DNA of 64,000 nt from Deuterostichococcus epilithicus (taxonomy: Eukaryota > Chlorophyta > Trebouxiophyceae > Prasiolales > Stichococcaceae), in the NCBI GenBank assembly GCA_033439295.1, contig JAVTLE010000010.1, positions 1,054,001 to 1,118,000 on the forward strand, read 5' to 3'. Position numbers and translations under genes: made by a program. Of the stretch, positions 45,761 through 56,688 are shown piece by piece (the stretch's first letter is position 1; every line of letters begins with the position of its first letter). The notes beneath the pieces were generated by a model. It did no database searches. It was not told where the DNA came from and saw only the letters and a program-made list of their open reading frames with translations.

Positions 45761-46215
45761 GGCTGCTTAGGGATAGCCTGCTGCTGTGTTGGAGGCAAGG
45801 TTTGGCGCCGTGTCGACTGCGCGTCCTTGCTGCGCGCCTGTTTGCGCACCAGCGCCCAGCGATGCTTCCTTCGCTGCAGTCGTCCTGCCAATGCTGAGCG
45901 GGCGCAGTTTCAGAGGGACAGGAGGACTTTAGGCATGGTTCAGCCCTGCCAGAGGTTTCAGCTCAAAGCAGAAGTCCGCCGGTTTGATTGGCTGACAGCC
46001 CGGTGCACAGAGTGTCCCAGCCGGTTTTGAATGGCCATCGGATCCACGCGTGGAGCAGCGCATGTTGAAGCAGGCTGCTCCATGTCCGCAAAGATGCCAA
46101 TTCGAAACTGACTCGGTCATGTTGAAAACGTCGAGACAGCAGAAAGTCAGCGCAACCCAGAAGGTGGCAGGGGGGAGGCGCTGCAGGGTCTGCAGTCCTC
46201 TAGGTCTGAAACAGG

Positions 46216-49200
46216 ATGCGCATCGATGACCTGAACCCACTCCTGCAGGCCAAGGTGCACGAGGACGGGCGGCAGCTGGGGCGTAAGCCGATGCGGGCGA
46301 GCCACCTGATGCGGTACCCCACGGACTCCGTCATCGACGACACCATTAAGGCGCAGCTGCAGGCGGCGGAGGAGGCCGAGGCGGACGCCGCGCGCGCCGC
46401 CGGCCACCTGCCCGCCCGTGAGTGCTGCCGCTGCAAGTTGCTGTGCCTCTGCCCTCGACACGCGTCCTGCCGCTACACATCGCTGTGCCTATTGTCCTCG
46501 GCTGCGCACTCGACTGCCAGCCACCTGTCCGCCCGATCGCAGCCTAAAGCTTCCATCCCCTGCCGCGCCTCTGGTCCCCCGGGACATGCCCCATGCCACC
46601 TCTTGCACTGGTTGCTTGGCTTGTCAGGTTAAGAGGTCAATGTGCTTGCAGAGTGTACAGATCCCCTGCAGGCTTGCCAGAGGTGTCTCGCCATCGAGGC
46701 GCACAGCGCCCTCGCCTCTGCAGCGGCCTGCTGAACATCTGTTGCTCCGCCTGTCAGTGAGCTGAGGCGGCCCTCTGATTTGTGGCTCCGCAGGCAGCAA
46801 TCATGCGCCGGCCTGGAGCTTCAGGGACGACGGCCCATGGGAGACCGATTATCGCAGCTTGCAGAATGATGGCGAGTTTCCGCCCGCCAGATTGAGTTCC
46901 GGTAGCGCCACGAAATGCGTACGAAAGCATGCTTCCCCTCATCGCAAAGCAGGCCTGCCTGAGGTCGCTGCCGCCGTCAGGTGCTTGTGTCTGGCACGGC
47001 AGCGTCCGAGCATGTTACCCTGCTGGAGGCCAAGTAGCGTTCTGGTTGAGACGAGAGTGAGAGAGTGGCAGTCGTTACCTGCCACCTCGCTTTGGCCCCC
47101 AAGGCATCATGTCACCAAGAACAAGCGCGACATGCCGGCGTCACAAGGCTCGGTGCGGACATGCACCCTGGCAGCGGACCGTCGCCACAGTCAGTTGCAA
47201 CGTTTGTTGACAGCATGGGATCTCAACAATGACTGCAGGCCAGCTCGCCGTGCACGCGCCAGAGTTTCGGCCGATGGGCTCCATCGGCTCTATCAATGCG
47301 CCGGAATTTGTTCCTGGCGCCGGCAGCTGGCGCGGCGGTTCCGTTGGGTCAGCCAGCGCGCCCGAGTTCGTGCCATCGTGGGCGGGTGGCGGCAACGCTA
47401 TGCTGCCTGCCAGCAGGTGAAGTTTGCACTACACTGTTTGTTTTAGTGTGTCCTGCTGCTCAAACTTTGGCAGAAGGTCTTGGGCCTTGGCCATGGATGA
47501 GACGGAAACCGAGGATTGGACACCGCAGACCACTGTTCCTCCGCCTTGCTGCACACAAGCCTGGCCATACTATCGATATATGGTGGCCAACGCTGGCGCA
47601 GCGAGCTGCCGGGCGGCATCGTTGGCAGCCCAGCAGGGACGCCGTCCGGCGGCAGCGGCTTCGGCGGCGGCGATGCCTTTGGCGGCGGCGGCGGCGGTGG
47701 GTTGGCTGGCGCCGCCAGTGGCTACGGCCGCGACCCAGCGGAGCAGATTGTGCAGATGGAGCGGGACGAGGCACTTGCGCGCGCGATGGCCGGGGTGGAC
47801 AGCCTGTATGCTCGCCAGCTGCAGGCAAGTTCTTCCAACGGAAACATTCCTCTCAGCTCTGCTTGATAGGCACCAGGACCGAGGCACGCTGAAATTGCAT
47901 GACGATGCGATGGTGACCCACGAGCGTCCGCCTCGTCTCGATTTCGAGATCGCAGCAGCCACCGTTGGCCTTGGATGCGCCGTCTCACCAGGGGGACATC
48001 AGATCCAAACCCGGTCGGTCAATGCTCTGCAGGAGCAAGAGGACGAATGCATGGCGCGTGAGCTGGCGGGCGAGCGCAGCGGCCCNCCACGGCCGTCGCT
48101 GCCGCCGCGCTCTGAGACCTGGGCCGCCGGCGCAGCCGGGGCAGGCGCGGCGCAGGACCCCTATGCGGCACAGGACCCCTTTGCCGCCTTCTCACAGCAG
48201 CCGACCAGCCCGCCGCCACGCATCGCCACGCCGCCGCCGGCGTTTGCGGAGACCGCCGGCTCGCCGATCGGGCCGGATGCCTGGGGCTTTGAGGAGTCGC
48301 CAGCCGCCGCACCCGCGGCGTCGCGCGATGACGCTTGGGGTGGCAGCGGCAGCAGCGTGCAGCCGGACGTTGTCTTCGTGGACGCCTGGAGCAGCCCGCC
48401 GGCGGTGCCGCAGCAGCCGCAGCCGCAGCCGGAGTCTGCCGGCTGGAGCGTCGGCGACGGCGCCGCAGCCTCCCCCGCCGCCAGCGGGCAGATGCACTTC
48501 GCGGCGCCCGCGGATGACGACGAGGACGGCGATGACCCCTATGGCTGGCTGATGGGCGGCGCAGACTCCGGCAGCACCGCCAGAGGCGCCGCGGCGTCCG
48601 CCGGCCGTGGGACCGCCAGAGCCGCCGCTTCCAGCAGCAGCCCCGCCCAGGCGGCGCTCCAGGCTTACCGGCCTCTGGGCGGCGGCCGCGGCGGCGCCAA
48701 GGCAGCATATAATCCTGGCGGCTACCGGCCGCCATCGGTCGCCGCTGCCGCGCCTGCACATGCGTCGGCCGCTGAGGAGCGCTTTAAGGAGCGCTTCCTG
48801 TGCCGCCTGTGCCGGGCGAACAAGGCCACCTTCGTCTGCAAGCCATGCCTGCACTTCGGCCCGTGCGCCGACTGCGTGCCCATCGGTGAGCTGGGCATGA
48901 TGCGCGCACTGGCGCTGCATGTTTCGGAATTCTGTTTCGAGCCATGCAATGTGCCATTGGAGCGTGCTGACTCATGTTCAGCACCTGATGTCACGTTTTG
49001 CAACTGCGGCTGCTGCAGGCACCCCAGGCGTTGGCGTCTACCATGTGTGCCTACAGGTGTGTTTTGCTGCAAGGCTCTGCATTTCTGGAGTGCAGGACAC
49101 TTGAAGCAGGTCGTGGCGACTGCATTCGGGGCACAGAATGCCTTGTTGCGCCAGAGACTGCGCCTGCGTCAAGGGTTTGCATGTTTCGCGGTCTCCATGC

Positions 49201-49296
49201 TGCTAATATGGCACGTGCTCATGGGGCGCTGAATCTTGGCTACGATCTCCGCAGTGCCACACCCCTGTGGAGGAGCTGCTGCGAGCCTTCACCTAA
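46216..49296 (+). CDS. RING-finger protein with three PAM2-like motifs (E3 ligase candidate); perhaps 3' part of the preceding gene
   Basis: An exon starting MRIDDLNPLLQAKVHEDG (46216) has an in-frame stop just before it, so 46216 is either a start codon or just past a splice acceptor. Then come HAPAWSFRDDGPWETDYRSL, an exon with three PAM2-like cores (HAPEFRP, NAPEFVP, SAPEFVP; about 47240-47385), a Gly-rich exon ending MERDEALARAMAG and YARQLQ, and a long Ala/Pro/Gln exon that opens EQEDECMARELAGERS, similar to a ubiquitin-interacting helix. The RING follows: FLCRLCRANKATFVC, CLHFGPCADC, and a last exon with CHTPVEELLRAFT before TAA at 49294. One small exon with the seventh zinc ligand is not located. 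Expected role: ubiquitin transfer, perhaps to targets bound by poly(A)-binding protein. The intron after 47824 starts with GC. One N base at 48086. Confidence 0.65.
47236..47385 (+). other. Three PAM2-like motifs in one exon
   Basis: LAVHAPEFRP, SINAPEFVPG and SASAPEFVPS share the A-x-E-F-x-P core of PAM2 motifs, which bind the MLLE domain of poly(A)-binding protein. Only the first keeps the Leu at the consensus position. Confidence 0.6.
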
Positions 49297-49742
49297 ACTG
49301 TGCTCCTGGTTCCTGAGAGAGCTAGGAAAGCTGAAAGGCTGTTCGTCGAGCACCTCGTCAGAGTAGAGGTTAGGTCCGGCAGGCAGTCAAGCAGAAAAGG
49401 CTGCCTAAAGTGCGGCGTGCAGAGCGGATGTGGCTTCAGAGTTTTAAATGTTTGGTGTGCAGTCTGGTGTATATCGTCGATCTTTGCTGGTGAGCCGCAG
49501 CCTGTATCATACTTTTTGCGTCCATGTGGGCAAGCCTACGCTTGCCCAAGGCTCATGCACTATGCCATCAGATTTGTTCCCAGAGTTCAGAAGGGTGCAC
49601 GCTGTAAACCGTCTTCCAGTTCCAGCTGTGCATTGCACAGCCTGAGATGTCGTGTCATGGAGCCCTTTCAAAGCTGAAGGGATCATGGAGCCCTTTCAGA
49701 ACGCACTTGAGCCTCACTTGCCTCTGCCATTCAGACTGCAGT
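49297..49742. other. Convergent 3' intergenic region
   Basis: 446 bp between the RING gene and the ferredoxin-like gene. A short direct repeat (CATGGAGCCCTTTCA at 49657 and 49684) is present. No coding exon is supported. Confidence 0.5.
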
Positions 49743-50720
49743 TCAGGTGTCGAATCCATCCATCCCCCAGATGTCATCGTCCATGGCGTCTATCTGGAGC
49801 CGTGCGTATCCCGGTGGCACGGCTGCGGGTGAACACAGAGCTGCTTCAGCAGCACCAGCAACTTCTCAAACACATCATCTTCGCTCATTCGCACACGAAT
49901 CGCGCCCAAATGCAAAGCATCTGTAGTCCCGCCATGTCGAGTGTGCCGTTTGGGTTTGGTGATTGTGTGTGACATGCCAGTTGCCACTCATGCCACAGCA
50001 GCCATCACCTGCTATGCATGTCCTAGCGATGGCAGTGCCGCCCTCCTTGCCCTCGTTGTCCCATTTCCGCACCTCCATCTGCAGCAAGACTCATTCTGAC
50101 TTTCCCCCGCTCGTGATGCTGCCATCATGCCGAGGTCGCAAACACTGAAGAATGGCGCTCCTGTCGTGTGGTTGCTGTTGCAAAACCCCGGCGGACAAAA
50201 AGCACGAGCATGCGCACCTCGCAGGTCCCGCAGGAGCCGCTGTTGCATGAGGTCGGGATCGTGACGCCGCACTTGCTAGCGACCTGCACATGATCACCGT
50301 GTTGTTCAAGTGGCTCATACCGCGCACAAAAGCGCACCGAACGCACCAAAAGGAGACAGAAGTGCGAGTGCCACTCACCGCCCAAAGGTTTTCCCCTGGC
50401 TGTGCGGTTGTGTACACTCCATCCGCGCTGAAGTGGATTGCGACCTCTCCATGCCGCGGCTCTACAACATGCTGCTCCAGCCTCTGCCCTTCAGATGATT
50501 TCACGTTGCTCTGTTGCTCTGTCGGCTGCACACTTGGTTCTATCGGAGCCTGCAGTGCTTGCACCGCTGTTGCGACGCCGTACGGACGTTGAGCGCAGAA
50601 GTGCAGGTGCGTGTTACCGAAGGATCTCTGTAGAACTGAAAACTGAGCAGCGCCCGCTGCTCTGCCAACCGTGCGGCAGTTGAGCACTCCTCTGCGCAGG
50701 AGCATGCACCCTTGCAGCAT
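49743..50720 (-). CDS. 2Fe-2S ferredoxin-like protein, probably organelle-targeted
   Basis: Four exons on the minus strand. The first starts MLQGCMLLRRGVLNCR, basic and Ser/Thr/Arg-rich like a plastid or mitochondrial targeting peptide, and ends GVYTTAQPGENLWA. The second gives VASKCGVTIPTSCNSGSCGT and Cys, the C-x4-C-x2-C cluster ligands of plant-type ferredoxins. The third gives MEVRKWDNEG and ends ARTCIA with the fourth Cys. The last gives VPPGYARLQIDAMDDDIWGM and DGFDT before TGA at 49743. The domain is short and the tail is acidic with a Trp. It would carry one 2Fe-2S cluster and pass single electrons; its partner is unknown. An alternative in-frame start lies at 50704. It lacks the usual features of photosynthetic PetF, so it is a divergent paralogue. 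Confidence 0.8.
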
Positions 50721-51032
50721 GCCAGTGCAAATTCCCCGAAAAGCTGATGCAGCAGCAGCGCTGTTCTGGGAAGTGATAAGTGCTTTCACAGCTATCGCAA
50801 CAGCGGCAGTGAAGCGATGAATTGCAGGGCTGCAGCGCTCGAGCACCTTGGGTGTACAGATCTTGCCCATGTGGCAACTTGGAGAGATCCTGCATTTTGA
50901 TTTGGCTGTCACATCCTCTCTGAACAATCACACACAGCCTTTCTGGTCTCGTGTGATTGGTCTTCTGGTTCTGCGCCCCTCCTGTATCGGGGAGCGGCAC
51001 TGACGGCTTCGATCGCTCGGAGACCTGGTCAG
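50721..51032. promoter_or_regulatory. Divergent promoter region, ferredoxin-like gene and unknown gene
   Basis: 312 bp between two proposed starts on opposite strands. The minus-strand frame of the ferredoxin gene stays open to 50927, so some of this may be 5' coding sequence or UTR. Confidence 0.4.
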
Positions 51033-52868
51033 ATGCCCGAGATTGGCACGCAAACCAGCTTGGAAGGCAGCCCCCGCGAGGGCAATGGGGGCGCTGCAGA
51101 GGCTCCGGACTTGAGATCGGTGCCTCTCGACGCGTATCTCGATGACCAGCGACATGTCACCAATAACGGGAGGCGAGACGACACTGCCAGCGACTATACG
51201 GCGAGCTCCGTGTCGACCTGGACAAACTTCCTGCGCCATTACACATGGAATTGGGAGCCAGACTGCTGTCTGAAGATCCGCAAGAGGTGAGCATCATGCA
51301 TGCCTAATGTGCAGTGGGCAGTTGGGGCGCGGGCACGCAAAGGGACAGCGGTCATCTTGCAGCATTCGAGGAGCTTGAATGCGCTTGGTTTTGTTTCTCT
51401 CTGCCTCGTCGGTGGACGAGTGAATAACAGTGGACAGGCCCGAAATGTGCCCAGCTTTCAGCAGCAGTCGCATGCATCGCAAGTGCATGGCAGCGGGCGC
51501 AGGGGCCAAGTCAAGTCTCTAAGCTTGATGCAGCCGTGCAGGGTGTCTTCGGTCACAGTCGGTACGGACCTGCTCATCCCGTACGGCAACACCCTCTGCG
51601 AAGCGCCGGAGGTGTCCCTCATAGTGAGCTGCGTTCCCCGGACCAGTTCTCATGCTGATCTAACAGCAACACATCTCGCGAGTGCCGTTGTGCGCATGTC
51701 TCAGGTGCGTTGCTTGCTGGGAAGGCATGTGCGCGGAGTCTGACACAGCTTCTGAACACCATTTTTGCAGGCGAAGCCACATGGGCTGGCAGGCAAGTAT
51801 TTGAAAAAGCTGACGCTGACGCCGGAGGGGGGCGAGCTGCTGGTGGAGTCGCAGAAGTTTCGCGTCAGCTTCCTGCGCCTGCAGTTCCTGGCGCAGCTCA
51901 GCCGCAGGGGCGGCATCCAGCTGAATTACAGGTGGGCGTGAGCGGTATTGAAGACACGGGTGAAGTCAGCAAGAGGGGAGCTTTGAAGGCAGGGGAGCTT
52001 GCAATCAGCGTCGGACGGAATCTGTTGTCCAAGCAAAGATGCGGTGATGCAGATCCCTTGCCAAAGGGAATGCAGGTAGACCTGGTACGAACTTGGACCT
52101 GAGCTCGCCTGTCGTGGCCTGCAGAGCGACCACAAAGTTCGGCAGCACCCTGAAGCGGACCGTCTACAAGAAGCAGGTGCAGCTCCATTGGACTGGTGAT
52201 CGCTTCCGCAAGTGCAGTCTTGCCACTGCTCACACCTGACCGCTCTGCTCGTTCAAATGAAGGCAAAACATGCGGTGCACGTCAGCCGTGCCAGCCCTGG
52301 AAGAGCTCTCCCGCACAGGTGCAGCTCGCAAACGACTTCCATGGCGTCAGCTTCGGCGTGCGGCCACATGTGCGGCTGGACATGCACTTCCCAGAGGTCA
52401 CCGGGTGCGGGGTTCCCGCCTCCCGGCCGGCTTCGCCTTCGGAATAGACAGATAGACGAGACAGCAGTGGCAGGCTTGCACCGCGTCGTTGCGGCATGCA
52501 CCTTTGCCTGCGTCCACCACCCATTTGCCTCTAGCTGTGCAGCATCATTCCAAAGTCTCAGAGTCATTAGTGCAGAGTCGTTGCAACCTCCAAGGTGTCA
52601 AAACCCTGAAGCCCTTTTTCTCCCCCGCAGGTCTTTCGGCTCCGCCGGCGGCAACCGCAACGTGGAGGAGGGCTACTGCCACATTTATGTGCCGCGGCTG
52701 CACTTCCGGCTGGACCTGGACGGACAGGGGCCGTCGCCGCGGCTGCTGCTGCCGCGGCAGCGGCGTGCCCTGACTGACTACGCTGACGAGCTGCTGTCCG
52801 ACTTTTCGGATGACGACCCGGACAAGGTCGACACGGTCGCGCTGCAGGTCGACAGCTTGGTGCCCTGA
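51033..52868 (+). CDS. Conserved-looking protein of unknown function, strand-rich
   Basis: I do not recognise this gene. Exon 1 starts MPEIGTQTSLEGSPREGNG and ends WTNFLRHYTWNWEPDCCLKI with RKR. The next frame-compatible exons give VSSVTVGTDLLIPYGNTLCE with APEVSLI, then AKPHGLAGKYLKKLTLTPEG with GELLVESQKFRVSFLRLQFL, then ATTKFGSTLKRTVYKKQ, VQLANDFHGVSFGVRPHVRL with DMHFPE, and a last exon with GYCHIYVPRLHFRLDLDGQG, an acidic run LLSDFSDDDPDK, and VALQVDSLVP before TGA. Alternating polar and hydrophobic residues in several exons suggest beta strands, as in a beta-barrel or lipid-binding sheet, but that is inference. No signal or transit peptide is clear. The junction before the last exon is not certain. 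Confidence 0.6.
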
Positions 52869-53317
52869 GAAAGGCGGCAGTTGCTGTGCCCTCACGGCTG
52901 GGGGCAGCAGCAAGTCGCGAAAGTTTCGGGGGGTCGGAAGGTCTCGACAGTACCTATTTGTGCTCAGGCTTGCTCGACGCGGTGCGATCAAGAACTTCCG
53001 AATAAACGCAGCCATCAGGGGTGCGTTGCTGCAGGATGCGTTGCAGTTTCGAGCCAAATTGCACCTCTTTTAAGATGGAAACCTTGTTGGACAGGTCGAT
53101 GTCGAGCTCGAAGTCAGTCAAGACCATGGGCAGATCAGCAGATTGGCGAAGGTCCTACTCGTATAACCCATTCGCATCGCCGTTTCAACACTTCAACCCA
53201 ACAAGGACTTGGGATCGATGTTGAATGCCGAAGGCTGTATCAGACACCAAGTCCTGAGGGCGACCGGTAACCTGCTGCAGCCCCGTATTCTCCACACGCA
53301 CAACCAGCGGCTGCCGC
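52869..53317. other. Convergent 3' intergenic region
   Basis: 449 bp between the unknown gene and RNPS1. No supported coding exon; probably 3' UTRs. Confidence 0.5.
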
Positions 53318-56071
53318 CTAGGAGGATGATGTGCCGCTGCTGCTGGAGGTCCCGCTGCTACTGCCCGAGCCGCTGCTGGAGCTCGAGCTGGTGCTGCTGC
53401 TGCGAGCGCGCGGACGAGATCTGGCCGTTTCCTGCATTCGGCAAGGATACTGTCTTCAATGGCCGTTCTGCCACAAGATGGACCCAGCCTGACCCCTGGC
53501 CTGCTAGCACTGCCAAGCAGGCTTTGTGATCCGACTGTGATCCGACACCCGCCGCAAGCAAATATATTCCCGGCGCCTTGCAGGTGTCAGTGCCCTTGCT
53601 TCAGACACACTTGCAGCCACGACTCTGATTGCACATTCAACAGGGCAGCGGCGGTCACCTTTGGGGGGCTGCGCCGGCGGGCCGGGCTGGGCGAGCGCCT
53701 GCGGCGCGGCGGAGTGGGGGAGCGCCCGCGCGAACGGTGGCCGCTGCCGCGCGGAGGCGGCGAGCCGCCCCGCCTGCTGCGCTCCGGGCTGCGGCGCCGC
53801 GGTGGCGGTGGCGACCTGCGGTCGTGTGGCACAAGAATGCTCGACAAGTGCCCACCTTGATAAGCACAGGAGAGCTGCACGAGCCTAGACATGGTCCCCC
53901 ACAGCAGGAATACCAACGATGCACCCTTGACTGCAAGCCGCGCTCTTACACTGCCTGCCGCCAGCGCCTTGCTCGCAGGCAGCATCCGCTCTGCCAACGT
54001 GCTGCAACAGTCCTGCATCGACACCCACCTACGGCGCGGCGGGCTGGCCGGCCGCCGCCGCACGGGGCTGGGCGAGCGGCGGCGGCGCTCGCGGTCCCCG
54101 CTGGCCGGCGCCCTCACCCGCCCCCGGTCGCTGTGCCTGCAGGCAAGCAGGCGGCGGGGTGATGACTTGTCCTCGAGAGCAAGCCACCGACATGCACGCT
54201 GCGTGACCCCTGCTGCTGTCACAGTTCCCTGATCCGCAGGTTCCTGATGGTTCCTGATGCTGGCGCCCGTCGCCAGTCAAACATAACCTCCCTCACACAA
54301 CGCAAAGCGCAGGTGACTTCACTCTTCGCTGTGCACATCCGGACACCGGCCTGTCATTGATCAGAGAATGGCGAAGCAGGTCCGTATAGCCAGTCCAAGG
54401 TACCTGTCAGAGCCACGGTCGCGGTCGCTGCGGCGCGAGGCGTCGCGCGACTCCCGCAGGGCGTCGCGAGAGGAGCGGTGCGCCGGCGGCGGCGACGGCA
54501 GGCGGGCGCCCGCGCTGGCGACACCGCGCGCTGCCGCTTGGGCGGCGGCGGCGGCAGCGGCGACGGCGAGCGGCGCTTCGGCGCCATCATGAAGACCACC
54601 CTGCATCCGGGCGTGCGGGCAGCAGTCGGTCGCAGGTTGGACAGCATCAGACGAGGGCGTGCTTGGTGCAGGATAAGCCGCTTGGCTGTGCTGTGCAGTT
54701 TTTGTCGTCTGGATACACTCCTGTATTTGTTCAGGTGCTGCACAGAGTTGGAGTCGGTGTAGACGAGAGAATCCCTGACGCACTTGCAAGTGCATCTTGC
54801 AACACACTCAAGAGCAGGTGCCCAACGTGCATTGCAGGGGCAGGAGGAACGCACGCGATAATGTTGCCATCCAGCTGGCCGCCATTCATGTTGTTCCTCG
54901 CCTCCTCCGCGTCCTCCGGCGATTCATACTCCACATGCGCAAAACCGCGCGACAGTCCCACCTGAGCGGCCCAATGCCGAATCAGCAATGGTACGGCGCT
55001 GATCGATCCTGGTCAACAAGGCCGTGCACGGTAGTTTGTCACTGTGAAGAGCAGCCACGAGCCGTGCCCCCGGATGGAGACATTCGGAGGCGGCAATTTT
55101 CGATTTGCAAAGGGTGGGTATGGAACGCCGCCAGGGGCGTGTCCAGCAGGGTTTCATATTTCGGGAACCCGCTTGCTGCTGGTTGGCACAGCTCACTGCT
55201 GCCGCCCCACCAGCATTAGGGGCACGAGGCACCACAGGCTGGAGTGCTCCTCAGTAACAAGAAGTACATGAAGAATCTTTGCCAGGGAACAGCAACAAGG
55301 CTCCGAGAAAGCTCAAGCAGGGAGAGCTCACCGCGCGGTCAATGGCAAGGTCCACGTCTTTGAGCTTGCCGAATGTGCCAAAGATCTCCTCCACGTGCTT
55401 TGCCGTCACATTGCGCGTCAGCTTGCCCACGTGCAGCCGCGTAGTGCTGAAGTCCGCCGCCCGACCGCCGCCATTCTTGGCAGCCTTGCCATCCTCTTTG
55501 TCGCCAGCAGCCTTCTCCGCCGGGGGTTTTTCAGCTTCAGCCTTGTCCGCTGGCGCGGTCGTCTTTGCGGCAGGCTTGGCTGCGGCCTTCGCGACGGCGG
55601 GTACCGCGGCGTCGGAGCGCCGCTTCGACGTCTCCTTGGGCTTGGTGCCATTTGAAGCGGAGTCCTTTGCGCCCTTTGCGGGTGGCGGCGCGCTGGTGCT
55701 GCACATGTGAAGCCGCATTCGAAGTGGTAAACCAGGTGTCATGAGACGCATCAGCCACACCTCGTATTTAGCTGCGCAAGACGGAGCGGCCTACAGTAGC
55801 ACCGCTCATTGTGCCCCCGCCTGCAATGCTGCGCCGCCCCGCCTCACGGATGTGGCAGCTCCACGGGCGTCGTCAGCCGCGCCAGCACCGGCAAACCAGA
55901 GCAGAAGCACTGCGGTCAGTTCGAACGTGCTTCAAGCGCTCACCCAGAGGATGTGCCGCTAGAGCTAGAGGAGTAGCTCCCAGAGCCGCTGCTGCCGCTC
56001 GTGGAACTGCTGGTGCCAGACCCCGAGCCGGATCCCGACCCCGAGGCGTGTGGCGACCGGCTCTTCGCCAT
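53318..56071 (-). CDS. RNPS1/SR45-type splicing activator with RRM and Ser/Arg tails
   Basis: RNPS1 (plant SR45) is a nuclear splicing regulator and an accessory part of the exon junction complex. The start exon (from 56071) reads MAKSRSPHASGSGSGSGSG and goes on as a Ser/Gly-rich N-terminus, as in SR45. A long exon (about 55340-55708) holds a Lys/Ala-rich segment with many AEK and AAK steps, then the first RRM half: TRLHVGKLTRNVTAKHVEEI and FGTFGKLKDVDLAIDR. The RNP2 strand LHVGKL and the TRNVT signature identify RNPS1. The next exon (near 54840-54965) has VGLSRGFAHVEYESPEDAEE, with RNP1 as RGFAHVEY, and MNGGQLDG. SR/RS- and Pro-rich exons follow (MAPKRRSPSPLPPPPPKRQR and others), ending in a poly-Ser tail with TAG at 53318. 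Divergent from PRP38A. Confidence 0.87.
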
Positions 56072-56688
56072 GATGGCTCCCGCCGGCGGCGCTGCGGGCT
56101 CGCGTCAGCCCAAGGGCCCCACCCTGCTGTCGGTGCTGCTTCGGGTGACTGCCTGCCAAATTAAAGCGAACTTGGTGAGGGGAGAGATGCCGGCTGGAGT
56201 GTTCAAGCGTGGAGAGAACGGCGATGAGCACCATGCAGAGAGCTACCTGACCTGTCAATCTCGCGTTGTCGCCAGACTCGATCACACTGATGGATTGCAC
56301 AGCCAACCGGGGCCTACCTGTGCTGATTTTCTGCGGCAACGTGCAGCACTGGTCCTGTCTATAGAGTTGCGATGCTACGAGCTATGCAGGTTGCCAGTCG
56401 TTATGCGACGGTGCCGGCCGCGCGAAACATTTTGCTGTACTCTGCAAGGTTCCCAACCTTGCAGTCCCTGCATTCCTGCAAGCTGGTGCAAGCTGCAACA
56501 CTTCAAAGCCAGCCTGCAGATCGCACGTTGGCAGTCATTTGCGTGACCGAGACAGCAAGCTGCAGCAGGGCCGTCAGACAAAGCTGCTGCAAGCGACCCG
56601 GTGCACCTGAACAATCCACACAGAAGGACCTGCATTGGCAACGCGCCCGGGATGCTACTTCTCAGCTGAGTGATTGTGATCGGCCAGG
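56072..56688. promoter_or_regulatory. Shared divergent promoter region, RNPS1/SR45 and PRP38A
   Basis: 617 bp between the start codons of two splicing factor genes on opposite strands. It has no supported coding exon. Core promoter elements cannot be named by eye. Confidence 0.5.

Noticed and set aside
48019-48920. Long Arg-rich minus-strand frames over the RING gene
   Set aside because: Antisense of the Ala/Pro-rich exon; the plus strand has the RING motif and splice sites.
51033-52868. TGD4-like outer-envelope lipid transporter
   Set aside because: Compared from memory with TGD4, no block could be aligned, so the gene was left as unknown.
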